Below are positions 46,424 through 54,080 of a stretch of DNA of 64,000 nt, one piece after another (position 1 is the first letter of the stretch; the number at the start of each line of letters is the position of its first letter). Source of the stretch: a bacterium (lineage in GTDB: Bacteria; CAIWAD01); assembly GCA_030685015.1 (NCBI GenBank), contig JAUXWS010000087.1:1-64000 (forward strand). The letters are read 5' to 3'. The notes below the pieces were generated by a model, which did not search any database, was not told the DNA's origin, and saw only the letters and a list, made by a program, of their open reading frames with translations. Position numbers and translations under genes: made by a program.

Positions 46424-47512
46424 ATGCGCGTTGTCGCCGTGGTGGGGGCCCGCCCCAACTTCATGAAGGTGGCCCCCCTCGCCCGGGCCTTCGCGGACAG
46501 CTCCGTGGACTTCAAGATCGTCCACACGGGCCAGCACTACGACCAGGCCATGAGCCAGAGCTTTTTCGACGAGCTGGAGATTCCCCGCCCCGACCTCAAC
46601 CTGGAGGTGGGCAGCGCCAGCCATGCCGTGCAGACGGCGGAGATCATGAAGCGCTTCGAGCCCGCCTGCCTGGACCTGCGCCCGGACTGGGCGCTGGTGG
46701 TGGGGGACGTCAACTCCACGGCCGCCTGCAGCCTGGTGGCGAGCAAGCTGGGCATCCGCGTCTGCCATGTGGAGGCCGGCCTGCGCAGCCGCGACCGCGC
46801 CATGCCCGAGGAGATCAACCGGCTGGTCACGGACGTGATCAGCGACCTGCTGCTCACCACCTGCCATGAGGCGGACCGCAATCTGCTGGCCGAGGGCATT
46901 CCCGCCGGGAAGATCCACATGGTGGGCAACACCATGATCGACACGCTGGCTCTCATGCTGCCCAAGGCCGCCCGCCGCGGCACGCCGGCGCGCTTCAACC
47001 TGCGGCCTGGCGCCTACGGCGTGGTGACCCTCCATCGTCCCAGCAACGTGGACAACCCGGAAATCCTGGCCGACCTGCTGGGCACCCTGGAGATCGTGCA
47101 GCGCGAGCTGCCCCTCATCTTCGCCATCCATCCCCGCACCCGAAAGAACATCACTGCCTTCGGCCTGGAGGATCGCCTGGCCAGCATGCCGGGCTTGCAG
47201 CTCTGCGACCCGCTCTCTTATCTGGACTTTTTGGACCTCTACCGCCAGTCCCGCCTGGTGCTGACCGACTCGGGCGGCATCCAGGAGGAGACCAGCTGGT
47301 TGAGGATCCCCTGCATCACCATGCGGGAGAACACGGAGCGCGGCGTGACGGTGGACCTGGGCACCAACTACCTGACCGGCACGCGGCGGGACAAGGTGCT
47401 GGAAGCTTACACCGCCGTGATGGAAGGCCGCGGCAAGCCGGGTGGAGAGATTCCCCTTTGGGACGGCCGGGCGGCGGAGCGGATCCGCACTCTCTTCGAA
47501 TCCCTGGCCTGA
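46424..47512 (+). CDS. UDP-N-acetylglucosamine 2-epimerase family (WecB/WbpI-like)
   Basis: This 362-residue non-hydrolysing 2-epimerase opens VVAVVGARPNFMKVAPL and contains GDVNSTAA, HVEAGLRS, the HPRTRKN region and LTDSGGIQEE, all family signatures. It could make UDP-ManNAc (WecB), or, with the WbpA-B-D-E homologues here, epimerise UDP-diacetamido-glucuronate to the mannuronate (WbpI). Sequence alone does not decide; context favours the second. AAGGAG lies 11 bases before the ATG. Confidence 0.88.
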   Translation: MRVVAVVGARPNFMKVAPLARAFADSSVDFKIVHTGQHYDQAMSQSFFDELEIPRPDLNLEVGSASHAVQTAEIMKRFEPACLDLRPDWALVVGDVNSTAACSLVASKLGIRVCHVEAGLRSRDRAMPEEINRLVTDVISDLLLTTCHEADRNLLAEGIPAGKIHMVGNTMIDTLALMLPKAARRGTPARFNLRPGAYGVVTLHRPSNVDNPEILADLLGTLEIVQRELPLIFAIHPRTRKNITAFGLEDRLASMPGLQLCDPLSYLDFLDLYRQSRLVLTDSGGIQEETSWLRIPCITMRENTERGVTVDLGTNYLTGTRRDKVLEAYTAVMEGRGKPGGEIPLWDGRAAERIRTLFESLA

Positions 47513-47581
47513 AGGCATTTCCTACCTTGCGCCCCCGCGCGGGACGGCCCCGCGCGCGGAGCACCCTGGGATGGATTGCCC

Positions 47582-48277
47582 ATGTTCACTGGAATCTCCC
47601 ACGCCGTGGAGCGCGCCATCCGCACCGGCCTGCACATGGCGCTGGACACCTGGCTTTTCGGCTACAACCGCGTCACCTACCACCGCCGGGAGCGCCTGCG
47701 GGAGGACCAACAGCAGATCATCGTCTCCAACCACACCAGCCACTACGACGCCGCCGTGCTGCTCTCGGCCTTCCCTTTCCACTGCATGCACCGCGTGCAT
47801 CCGGTGGCGGCCAAGGACTACTTCTTCTCCAACCGCCTGAAGGGCCTTTTCTTCCGCCTCTTCATGAACGTGCTGCCCATCGAACGCTCGGCCAAGCTGC
47901 ACGAGGCCTTCGTCCCCACTGAGGAGGCCCTCGCCCGCGGGCACAGCATCATCATTTTTCCGGAGGGGACGCGCAGCGTGGACGGGGAGATCAAGTCCTT
48001 CAAGGTGGGCGTGGGCTACCTGTCAGCCAAGTACGGCCTGCCCGTCCTGCCCGTCTACATCGACGGCGCCCACAAGGCCTTCGGCAAGGGCCACAACGTG
48101 CCCAAGGCCTTCAAGGTGAGCGTCGTCTACGGCAAGCCCCTGCGCTACGAGGGCGACCCCGCCGACCGGGAGGGCTGGGCGACCTTCGCCGAGCGCCTGC
48201 GCGGGGAGATCCAACGCCTGCAGCGTTCCTTCCAGCGGGCCCGGGACAACTTCAACCTCTTCCCGCCCCAGGCCTGA
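47582..48277 (+). CDS. 1-acylglycerol-3-phosphate acyltransferase-like (PlsC family)
   Basis: This 231-residue acyltransferase has the catalytic HX4D motif in NHTSHYD and the phosphate-binding FPEGTRS, both diagnostic for the PlsC family. It would acylate lysophosphatidate or a related lipid at the inner membrane. It lies at the right edge of the polysaccharide locus, 69 bp after the 2-epimerase gene, and may contribute to lipid-anchor synthesis or be unrelated. ATG at 47582 is preferred; a TTG two codons upstream is possible. Confidence 0.83.
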   Translation: MFTGISHAVERAIRTGLHMALDTWLFGYNRVTYHRRERLREDQQQIIVSNHTSHYDAAVLLSAFPFHCMHRVHPVAAKDYFFSNRLKGLFFRLFMNVLPIERSAKLHEAFVPTEEALARGHSIIIFPEGTRSVDGEIKSFKVGVGYLSAKYGLPVLPVYIDGAHKAFGKGHNVPKAFKVSVVYGKPLRYEGDPADREGWATFAERLRGEIQRLQRSFQRARDNFNLFPPQA

Positions 48278-48334
48278 ACCATCCACGGATCACGCCGCCT
48301 TGGATGGAAGCCCCCGCCTCCCGCCCGACCCCTC

Positions 48335-49195
48335 CTACTCCTCCCCGATGGGCTGGAAGCGGAACTCCCCCAGCACGCGCTCCAGGCGCCCCTCGAAGCG
48401 CTCCAGCCCGTGGTACTGGCGCAGGCTCCGCCAGACGGGCAGGCGCAGGCGGGGCTGCTCCAGATCCAGCTCCCAGGGGTGGACGTAGAGATGGAAGCTG
48501 CGTCCGCCGCGGTTCCAGTCCCGCATGTGGGACAAGTTCCAGGCCATGGGCAGGGCGCGCAGCCAGAAGCCGCCTCCCCAGGCCAGCGGTTGCCCCAGGA
48601 TGCGACGGCCGGCCAGCGGATACTCGCGGATGGATCCGGAGGGAATCGTCACCTGATGGGGGCGGCCCTCCACCAGGTCGCGGCGGCGCTCCGCCGGGAC
48701 GCCGGCCAGCAGGCGCGGGGAGAGGCGCGCCGCCATCAGGCTGCTCGACCAGGCGAAGCCGGCCGAGCGCAGCGCTTCATAATGGCTTTCGAGGGGCGGC
48801 AGGCTGAAATCCGGCGCCCGGTATCCAGGTCCTCCGCCCCAGGCCGCCTCCCAGGGCCGCAGCAAGGCCAGGCTCTCCGCCAGGTCCCGCTGGAAGTCGC
48901 CCAGGTCCTGCCGGAAGACGCGGCGGTGGCCCAGCCCGTGGGATGCAATGCGGTGTCCCGCCGCGGCGATCTCGTCGATGAGGGCGGGATGCTGGCGCGC
49001 CACCTCGCCCAGGACGAAGAAGGTGGCCTGGGTCTGGAACTGGTGGAAGAGCCGCAGGAGGCGCCGGGTGCCATAGACCACGCGCTGGCCCAACTGCTCC
49101 TTGAGCGGCCGGTCTTCCAGCCGCCGCAGCCGGGCTTGCAGATTGGCCGCGTGGTGGGCGCTCTCCAGGTCGACGCTGAGGAAATGGAACCGCAT
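48335..49195 (-). CDS. Polysaccharide deacetylase (DUF3473/XrtA-locus type), second copy
   Basis: This 286-residue NodB-fold enzyme has LSVDLES (catalytic aspartate region), HRIASHGLGHRR (metal histidines), GYRAPDFSL (the classic RAP motif, intact here unlike the copy at 31.5 kb) and LYVHPWELD. It is likely to deacetylate N-acetylated sugars of the exported glycan. It is transcribed alone, convergent with the acyltransferase gene. Confidence 0.85.
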   Translation of the reverse strand: MRFHFLSVDLESAHHAANLQARLRRLEDRPLKEQLGQRVVYGTRRLLRLFHQFQTQATFFVLGEVARQHPALIDEIAAAGHRIASHGLGHRRVFRQDLGDFQRDLAESLALLRPWEAAWGGGPGYRAPDFSLPPLESHYEALRSAGFAWSSSLMAARLSPRLLAGVPAERRRDLVEGRPHQVTIPSGSIREYPLAGRRILGQPLAWGGGFWLRALPMAWNLSHMRDWNRGGRSFHLYVHPWELDLEQPRLRLPVWRSLRQYHGLERFEGRLERVLGEFRFQPIGEE

Positions 49196-49280
49196 AATGC
49201 TCCAAATGGTACCCTGACCCGTTCCTCCGTCGAAGATCCGCCGGGCCTGTCATTCTGCAGAACTGTCATCCTGAGGACTT

Positions 49281-49432
49281 GTCATCCCAGCGAAAGCTGG
49301 GATCCCATCCTTTTTTGACCAGCGCCACGCGTGGCACTTGGTGGCCCGCTATCCCGGCACCGGCGCCGTGAGGCGACGGGATGGGTGGTATGGATGATCC
49401 TCCCGCGGGATCCCAGCTTCCGCTGGGATGAC
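49281..49432. repeat. REP-like inverted pair
   Basis: Two 26-bp elements, 49281-49306 and 49407-49432, are inverse copies differing at one base. Each folds into its own 8-bp hairpin (ATCCCAGC with GCTGGGAT) capped by a GNRA-type tetraloop, GAAA in the left copy and GGAA read on the other strand in the right copy. The intervening 100 bp are non-coding. This is the layout of bacterial interspersed mosaic elements or small non-autonomous elements mobilised by REP-associated transposases. It fills most of the 314-bp gap before the YchF-like gene. Confidence 0.75.
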
Positions 49433-49509
49433 ATCAAATCTGAGATGACGGACCCTCCCCCTATATTGCATTTGCTCCTTTGGCATCGGCAAGCTCGCGG
49501 AAGGAATCC

Positions 49510-50595
49510 ATGGAAATCGGCATCATCGGCCTGCCCCAGGCGGGCAAGACCACATTGTTCAACGCACTCACCGGCCTGGGGGTGGATCTGGGCTACGCCG
49601 GCGGCCGCAAGAGCGCCAACCGCGGCGTAGCCCGCGTCCCGGACGAGCGGCTGGAGCAGCTCTCCCGGCTTTTCAAGCCGCGCAGCACGGTCCACGCCAC
49701 GGTCAACTACGTGGATCTGGGCGGCCTCTCCGGCGAGGGACGGCGCTCCAGCGGCTTTCCCGCCGACGTCCTGCAGGCGCTCAAACCCTGCGAGGCGCTT
49801 CTGCTGGTCCTCCGCGCGTTCGACGACCCGGCCCGCCCCCACCCCGACGGTCCGGCCGACCCGCAGCGGGACTTCCGCACCGCCCGCGACGAGTTCATCC
49901 TCTCCGACCTGGCCATCTGCGAGGGCCGCATCGAGCGGCTGGAGAAACAGATGATGAAGGTGAAGGAGAAGGATCAGGCCTTCGAGCTGGAGACGCTCAA
50001 GCTCTGCCACGCCGCGCTGGAGGAGGAGCGGCCCCTGCGCACCCTGGAGCTGGACGAGGCGCGCCGCCGGGTGCTGCGCTCCTACGCCTTCCTCAGCCTC
50101 AAGCCGCTCCTGGTCGTGCTCAACGTGCAGGACAACGCGGTGCGCGACGAGTCCCGGCTGGAGGCCCTGCGCCAGGCCAAGGCGGGCGGTGGTCAGCGTT
50201 TCCTCCAGGTGAGCGCCCGCATCGAGATGGAGCTGGCGCAGCTGGACGAGGCGGAGGCCGGCGAGTTCCTGGCCGAGTACGGCATCCAGGAGCCGGCCCT
50301 TCATCGGGTGTTGCGGGAAAGCTTCGCCCTGCTCGACCTCGAGACCTTCTTCACCGTGGGCGAGGACGAGTGCCGGGCCTGGACCCTGCGCCGCGGCAGC
50401 ACCGCCCCCATGGCCGCCGGGGTCATCCACAGCGACATCCAGAAAGGGTTCATCCGCGCCGAAGTGGTCCCCTCCGCCGAACTCCTGCGCCTGGGCAGCA
50501 TGGCCGCCTGCAAGGAGAAGGGCAGCCTGCGCCTGGAAGGCCGCGAGTACCTGGTGCAGGAGGGGGAGGTTGTCCATTTCCGCTTCAATGTCTGA
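49510..50595 (+). CDS. YchF/Obg-type GTP/ATP-binding protein, divergent
   Basis: This 361-residue cytosolic P-loop protein has YchF architecture: G1 loop GLPQAGKTT at residues 7-15, a helical insertion (KQMMKVKEKDQAFELE) and a C-terminal TGS/DUF933-like domain (SDIQKGFIRAEVV). Canonical YchF has GLPNVGKS and a DIAG(L)V G3 motif; here G1 has Q for N and G3 reads VDLGGLSGE, so this is a divergent paralogue. The role is probably ribosome- or stress-related. The stop overlaps the start of the next gene by 8 bp. Confidence 0.83.
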   Translation: MEIGIIGLPQAGKTTLFNALTGLGVDLGYAGGRKSANRGVARVPDERLEQLSRLFKPRSTVHATVNYVDLGGLSGEGRRSSGFPADVLQALKPCEALLLVLRAFDDPARPHPDGPADPQRDFRTARDEFILSDLAICEGRIERLEKQMMKVKEKDQAFELETLKLCHAALEEERPLRTLELDEARRRVLRSYAFLSLKPLLVVLNVQDNAVRDESRLEALRQAKAGGGQRFLQVSARIEMELAQLDEAEAGEFLAEYGIQEPALHRVLRESFALLDLETFFTVGEDECRAWTLRRGSTAPMAAGVIHSDIQKGFIRAEVVPSAELLRLGSMAACKEKGSLRLEGREYLVQEGEVVHFRFNV

Positions 50596-52360
50596 CCAGG
50601 CCGTGTTCCCATCCTCCTTCCGCGAGCACTGGCGCTGGCTGCGCCCCGCGGGCGAGCCGCCCGCGGACGGCCTCCTGCGGGCCTGGCCCGATCTGGGTCC
50701 CGCCGGTCGCTCGGCGCTGCTGTCGCTGCTGGCCGAGGCGCGCCGCCGCCTGGAGGAGCAGGCCGTCCCGGAAGCCGCTCCGATGGAGGCCGGCCGCCTG
50801 GCGCTGGCCCGACGCCTGCTGGACCGGGAGGAGGCCGCCCTGGCCCACCCGCCCGCTCGCGGCGAGGTGGTGGCGTTGGTCGCGGACACCCTGGAGTCGG
50901 ATCTGGAGGCGGATCCCGCCCGGTGTCTGGAGCGGCTGCGGCGGCTGGACGAGCTGTCCCGGCCCCTCTTCGGCCCCGAGGCTCCCCCTTTGGGCGGGGA
51001 CGGCGAGGAGGGACGCGCCGCCGCCCAGCGCCTGCGCGCCCTGGCCGCTCACCTGGGCCATCGTCTGCCCCGCCTGTCGGGCGGCGAAGCGGATCCCGCC
51101 CTGGGCCCCCTCGAAGAGCTGGCCCGCCGGGTGGAGGAGCTTCCCCCGACCCCCCCGCCCGCCGGTCCAGACAGGTGGGCGGAGATCGGGACCGAGGGTG
51201 GCTGGGAGCTGGCTCCCCTGTTGCAGCGGATCGAGGAGGAGCTGGGCCGCGTCCGCCGCGAGGCGGCGCGCCGCGCCCTCCTCCTCCGGCAACGCTTCCT
51301 GGGTTCGGCCGAGGCCCCCGGCGGCGACCTCCCCTGGATCCTGGCCCAGCTGGCCCTGGATCCGCCCCGCGCCGAGCACTGGCGCTGGCTGCACCAGCGG
51401 CTGGTCGGCGAGCTGGCCCGCCACCTGGACCGCCTGGGCCTTGCCGCGGGCCGCCTGGCTGTGCGGCTCTCGCCCGGCCTGTCGCCCGACCAGCCGGATC
51501 CCGCCTGTGACGGGTCGGGCGCGGCCCTCGGCCTGGCCGACCTCTCCCTGCTGGCGCCGGAGGAGCTGGAATCATTCCTGGAATCATGCGGCCACGCCCT
51601 CCTGCCGCTCCTTGTCGCCCGGGAAGGATTGCCCGGTCGCGCCTGGCGCTTGGCCGCAGCCCGGGAGGAAGGTGGTGACCCGGCGCGCGATGTGGTGGCC
51701 GTCCTTCTGCGCCCGGCGGACCTGGAAGCCTGGGCCCGCTGGGCCGGGGACTGGGCCCTCCAGGCCGGCTGGCAGGCGGGCGACCTGCGTGTGCGCCTCT
51801 GCCAGGCCCGCCGCGAGGAGCTGGACTGGCTGCTGGCGCGCGCCGACCTGGAGCGCCGGCTGGGCAGTCGCGGCGAGGAGGAAATCCGCGAGCGCCTCTG
51901 CCGCGAGGCCGCCTTGTCCGCGCGGGCGGGCGAGGCCGCCTGGCGGCGCCTGGTCAGGGAGCCGGGCAGCCAGGCCGCCGCCGCCCTGCGTCTGCTCCAT
52001 TTCCGCGAGGCGGGCCGCCGCTGGCGCCGTGCGCATCGGGAGGCCGCCTCGGCCGACTGGTTCCATCTGTTGGCAGCCTGCGCCCCCTTCCCGCTCGCCT
52101 GGCTGCGTCAGCATCTGCACCAGCTCCCGCCGCCGGGCCTGGCCTGGCGGCCACAGCCGCCCGCTCTCGTCAAGCCCGTCACGCCGCGGGGGGAGGGCCT
52201 GCTCAGCGAGATGGAGGAGCGGCTGGCCGCGCTGGGCCGCATCCGGCGCGAGGACCTGGAGGCCGGCCGCGAGTTCGACGGCGCCCCCGCCGGGCCGCCC
52301 ACAGCCGATCCCCCGGGGCGAGATGGGTCGGAGGAAGAGGTCGATGCGTCAGCTGAGTGA
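50588..52360 (+). CDS. Uncharacterised 590-residue helical protein
   Basis: No family is recognised. The protein is rich in Ala, Arg, Leu, Glu and Trp and has no signal peptide and no membrane helix. A motif EHWRWL(R/H) occurs twice (about residues 9 and 260), which suggests an internal duplication. Several RRWRRAHREA-type amphipathic helices follow. The start overlaps the YchF-like gene by 8 bp and the end overlaps the ABC exporter gene by 17 bp, so it is translationally coupled to both. The sequence has normal third-position GC bias, so it is a genuine gene. Confidence 0.7.
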   Translation: MSDQAVFPSSFREHWRWLRPAGEPPADGLLRAWPDLGPAGRSALLSLLAEARRRLEEQAVPEAAPMEAGRLALARRLLDREEAALAHPPARGEVVALVADTLESDLEADPARCLERLRRLDELSRPLFGPEAPPLGGDGEEGRAAAQRLRALAAHLGHRLPRLSGGEADPALGPLEELARRVEELPPTPPPAGPDRWAEIGTEGGWELAPLLQRIEEELGRVRREAARRALLLRQRFLGSAEAPGGDLPWILAQLALDPPRAEHWRWLHQRLVGELARHLDRLGLAAGRLAVRLSPGLSPDQPDPACDGSGAALGLADLSLLAPEELESFLESCGHALLPLLVAREGLPGRAWRLAAAREEGGDPARDVVAVLLRPADLEAWARWAGDWALQAGWQAGDLRVRLCQARREELDWLLARADLERRLGSRGEEEIRERLCREAALSARAGEAAWRRLVREPGSQAAAALRLLHFREAGRRWRRAHREAASADWFHLLAACAPFPLAWLRQHLHQLPPPGLAWRPQPPALVKPVTPRGEGLLSEMEERLAALGRIRREDLEAGREFDGAPAGPPTADPPGRDGSEEEVDASAE

Positions 52361-54080
52361 GATCTTCCGCCTGCTGGTCCGCTACCGTTCCCGCCTGCTG
52401 GTGGGCGCCTTCTTCGTGCTGGTCACCAACACCATCCTCATCTTCGGCCCGCGCGTGCTGGGCCTGGCCGTGGACGACCTGCGCGACGGCCTGGTGCGCC
52501 ACTCCCTGGGCTGGTACCTGGGCTGGCTGCTGGCCATCAGCCTGGGCCAGGGCTTGGCCCGCTTCGCCATGCGCCGCATCCTCATCGGCACTTCGCGGCG
52601 GGTGGAGCGCGACCTGCGCGCCACCTACCTGGAGCGGTTGCTCGAGCTGCCGCGGAGCTTCTACGCCCGGCGCTACACGGGCGACATCATGAGCCGCGCC
52701 ACCCAGGACATCGAGAACGTGCGCATGGCGGCCGGACCGGCCCTCATGTACTCGCTGGACACGATCCTGCTCAGCGCCTACGCCCTCACCATGATGCTGC
52801 TCATCCACCCCGCCCTCACCGGCATCGTGCTGGCCCTGCTGCCCGTCATCAGCGGCCTGGTCTGGTGGCTCTCCCACCGCATCCACCTGGCCACAATGGA
52901 TGCCCAGCGCTGCTTCGGGCGCGTCTCCACCGTCGTGCAGGAGGCCCTCTCCGGCATCCGCGTCATCCAGGCCTACGTCCGCGAGGAGCATCAGGCCCGC
53001 CGCTTCGACGACCAGCTGGTGGAGTACCGTCGCCTGCAGATGCGGCTGGTGGGCCTCCAAAGCGCCTTCCGGCCGCTGCTCGGCCTGCTCTTCGCCCTGG
53101 GACAGGGCCTGGTTCTGTGGCAGGGCGGACGCCTCATCGTCGAGGGTGCCCTCACCCTGGGCGACTACGTGGCCTTCTCCACCTACCTGACCCTGCTGTC
53201 CTGGCCGATGGTGGCCACCGGCTGGAGTCTCAGCCTGCTGCAGCGCGGCAGCGCCGGCATGCGACGGCTCAACGAGGTGCTGGGCGCCTCCGTCGAGCTG
53301 GCCTGGGGCGGCGCCCGGCCCCGCCTGCAAGCTCGCCTGAGCGTGCAGGGACTGGGCTTCCGCTACCCGGACGCGGAGGCGGACGCCCTCCAGGACCTCA
53401 GCTTCGACCTGGAGCCGGGTCAGGCCATGGGCATCGTGGGCCTGACCGGCTGCGGCAAATCCACCCTGCTGCGCCTGCTGGCGAGGCAGGCCGATCCCGA
53501 CCGCGGTCGCATCCTGCTGGACGGCCATGACATCCGCAGCCTCGATCCCGGTCTGCTGCGCTCCATGATGACGGTCGTGCCCCAGGACGCCTTCCTCTTC
53601 AGCGCCACCCTGGCCGGCAACGTGGCCTATGGGCGGCCCGACGCCCCCCGCGCCGAGCTGGAGCGCGCCGCGGCGGACAGCCGCCTCGAGCAGGACCTGC
53701 CCCAGTTGCCAGCCGGTTGGGAGACCCTGGTGGGCGAGCGGGGCGTGACCCTCTCCGGCGGACAGAAGCAGCGGGCCACCATCGCCCGCGCCCTGGTGCC
53801 CGAGGCCCCCATCCTCTTGCTGGACGATGCCCTCTCCGCCATCGACACGCGCACCGAGGAGGCCCTTGTCCACCGCCTGCGCGACGTGATGGCCCGGCGC
53901 ACCGTGCTCATCGCCTCCCACCGGCTCTCCATCATGCGGGAGGTGGACGTCATCATCGTGCTCGACCAGGGCCGCATGGTCGAGCGCGGCACCCATGACG
54001 AGCTGGTGAAGCGGGGCGGCCTCTACGCCGAGCTGTGGCGCCGCCAGGAGCTGCGCAGCGCCCTCGAGGAGGCGGCATGA
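52344..54080 (+). CDS. ABC exporter half-transporter, subunit 1 (MdlA-like)
   Basis: This 578-residue inner-membrane protein has six predicted transmembrane helices (residues 15-300) and an ATPase domain. Walker A is GLTGCGKST, the signature is LSGGQKQR, Walker B is ILLLDDALS, and the switch is SHRLS. The residue after the Walker B aspartate is D instead of the catalytic glutamate, a mark of the degenerate site in heterodimeric exporters. The partner with canonical DE follows at once. GGAAGAGG precedes the ATG. The substrate is unknown. Confidence 0.88.
   Translation: MRQLSEIFRLLVRYRSRLLVGAFFVLVTNTILIFGPRVLGLAVDDLRDGLVRHSLGWYLGWLLAISLGQGLARFAMRRILIGTSRRVERDLRATYLERLLELPRSFYARRYTGDIMSRATQDIENVRMAAGPALMYSLDTILLSAYALTMMLLIHPALTGIVLALLPVISGLVWWLSHRIHLATMDAQRCFGRVSTVVQEALSGIRVIQAYVREEHQARRFDDQLVEYRRLQMRLVGLQSAFRPLLGLLFALGQGLVLWQGGRLIVEGALTLGDYVAFSTYLTLLSWPMVATGWSLSLLQRGSAGMRRLNEVLGASVELAWGGARPRLQARLSVQGLGFRYPDAEADALQDLSFDLEPGQAMGIVGLTGCGKSTLLRLLARQADPDRGRILLDGHDIRSLDPGLLRSMMTVVPQDAFLFSATLAGNVAYGRPDAPRAELERAAADSRLEQDLPQLPAGWETLVGERGVTLSGGQKQRATIARALVPEAPILLLDDALSAIDTRTEEALVHRLRDVMARRTVLIASHRLSIMREVDVIIVLDQGRMVERGTHDELVKRGGLYAELWRRQELRSALEEAA

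Noticed and set aside
50370-52343. Upstream extension of the first ABC exporter frame to a 1,236-codon protein
   Set aside because: The first 650 codons run antiphase through the YchF-like and 590-residue genes, with arginine/proline-rich nonsense. The exporter starts properly at 52344 with GGAAGAGG before it.
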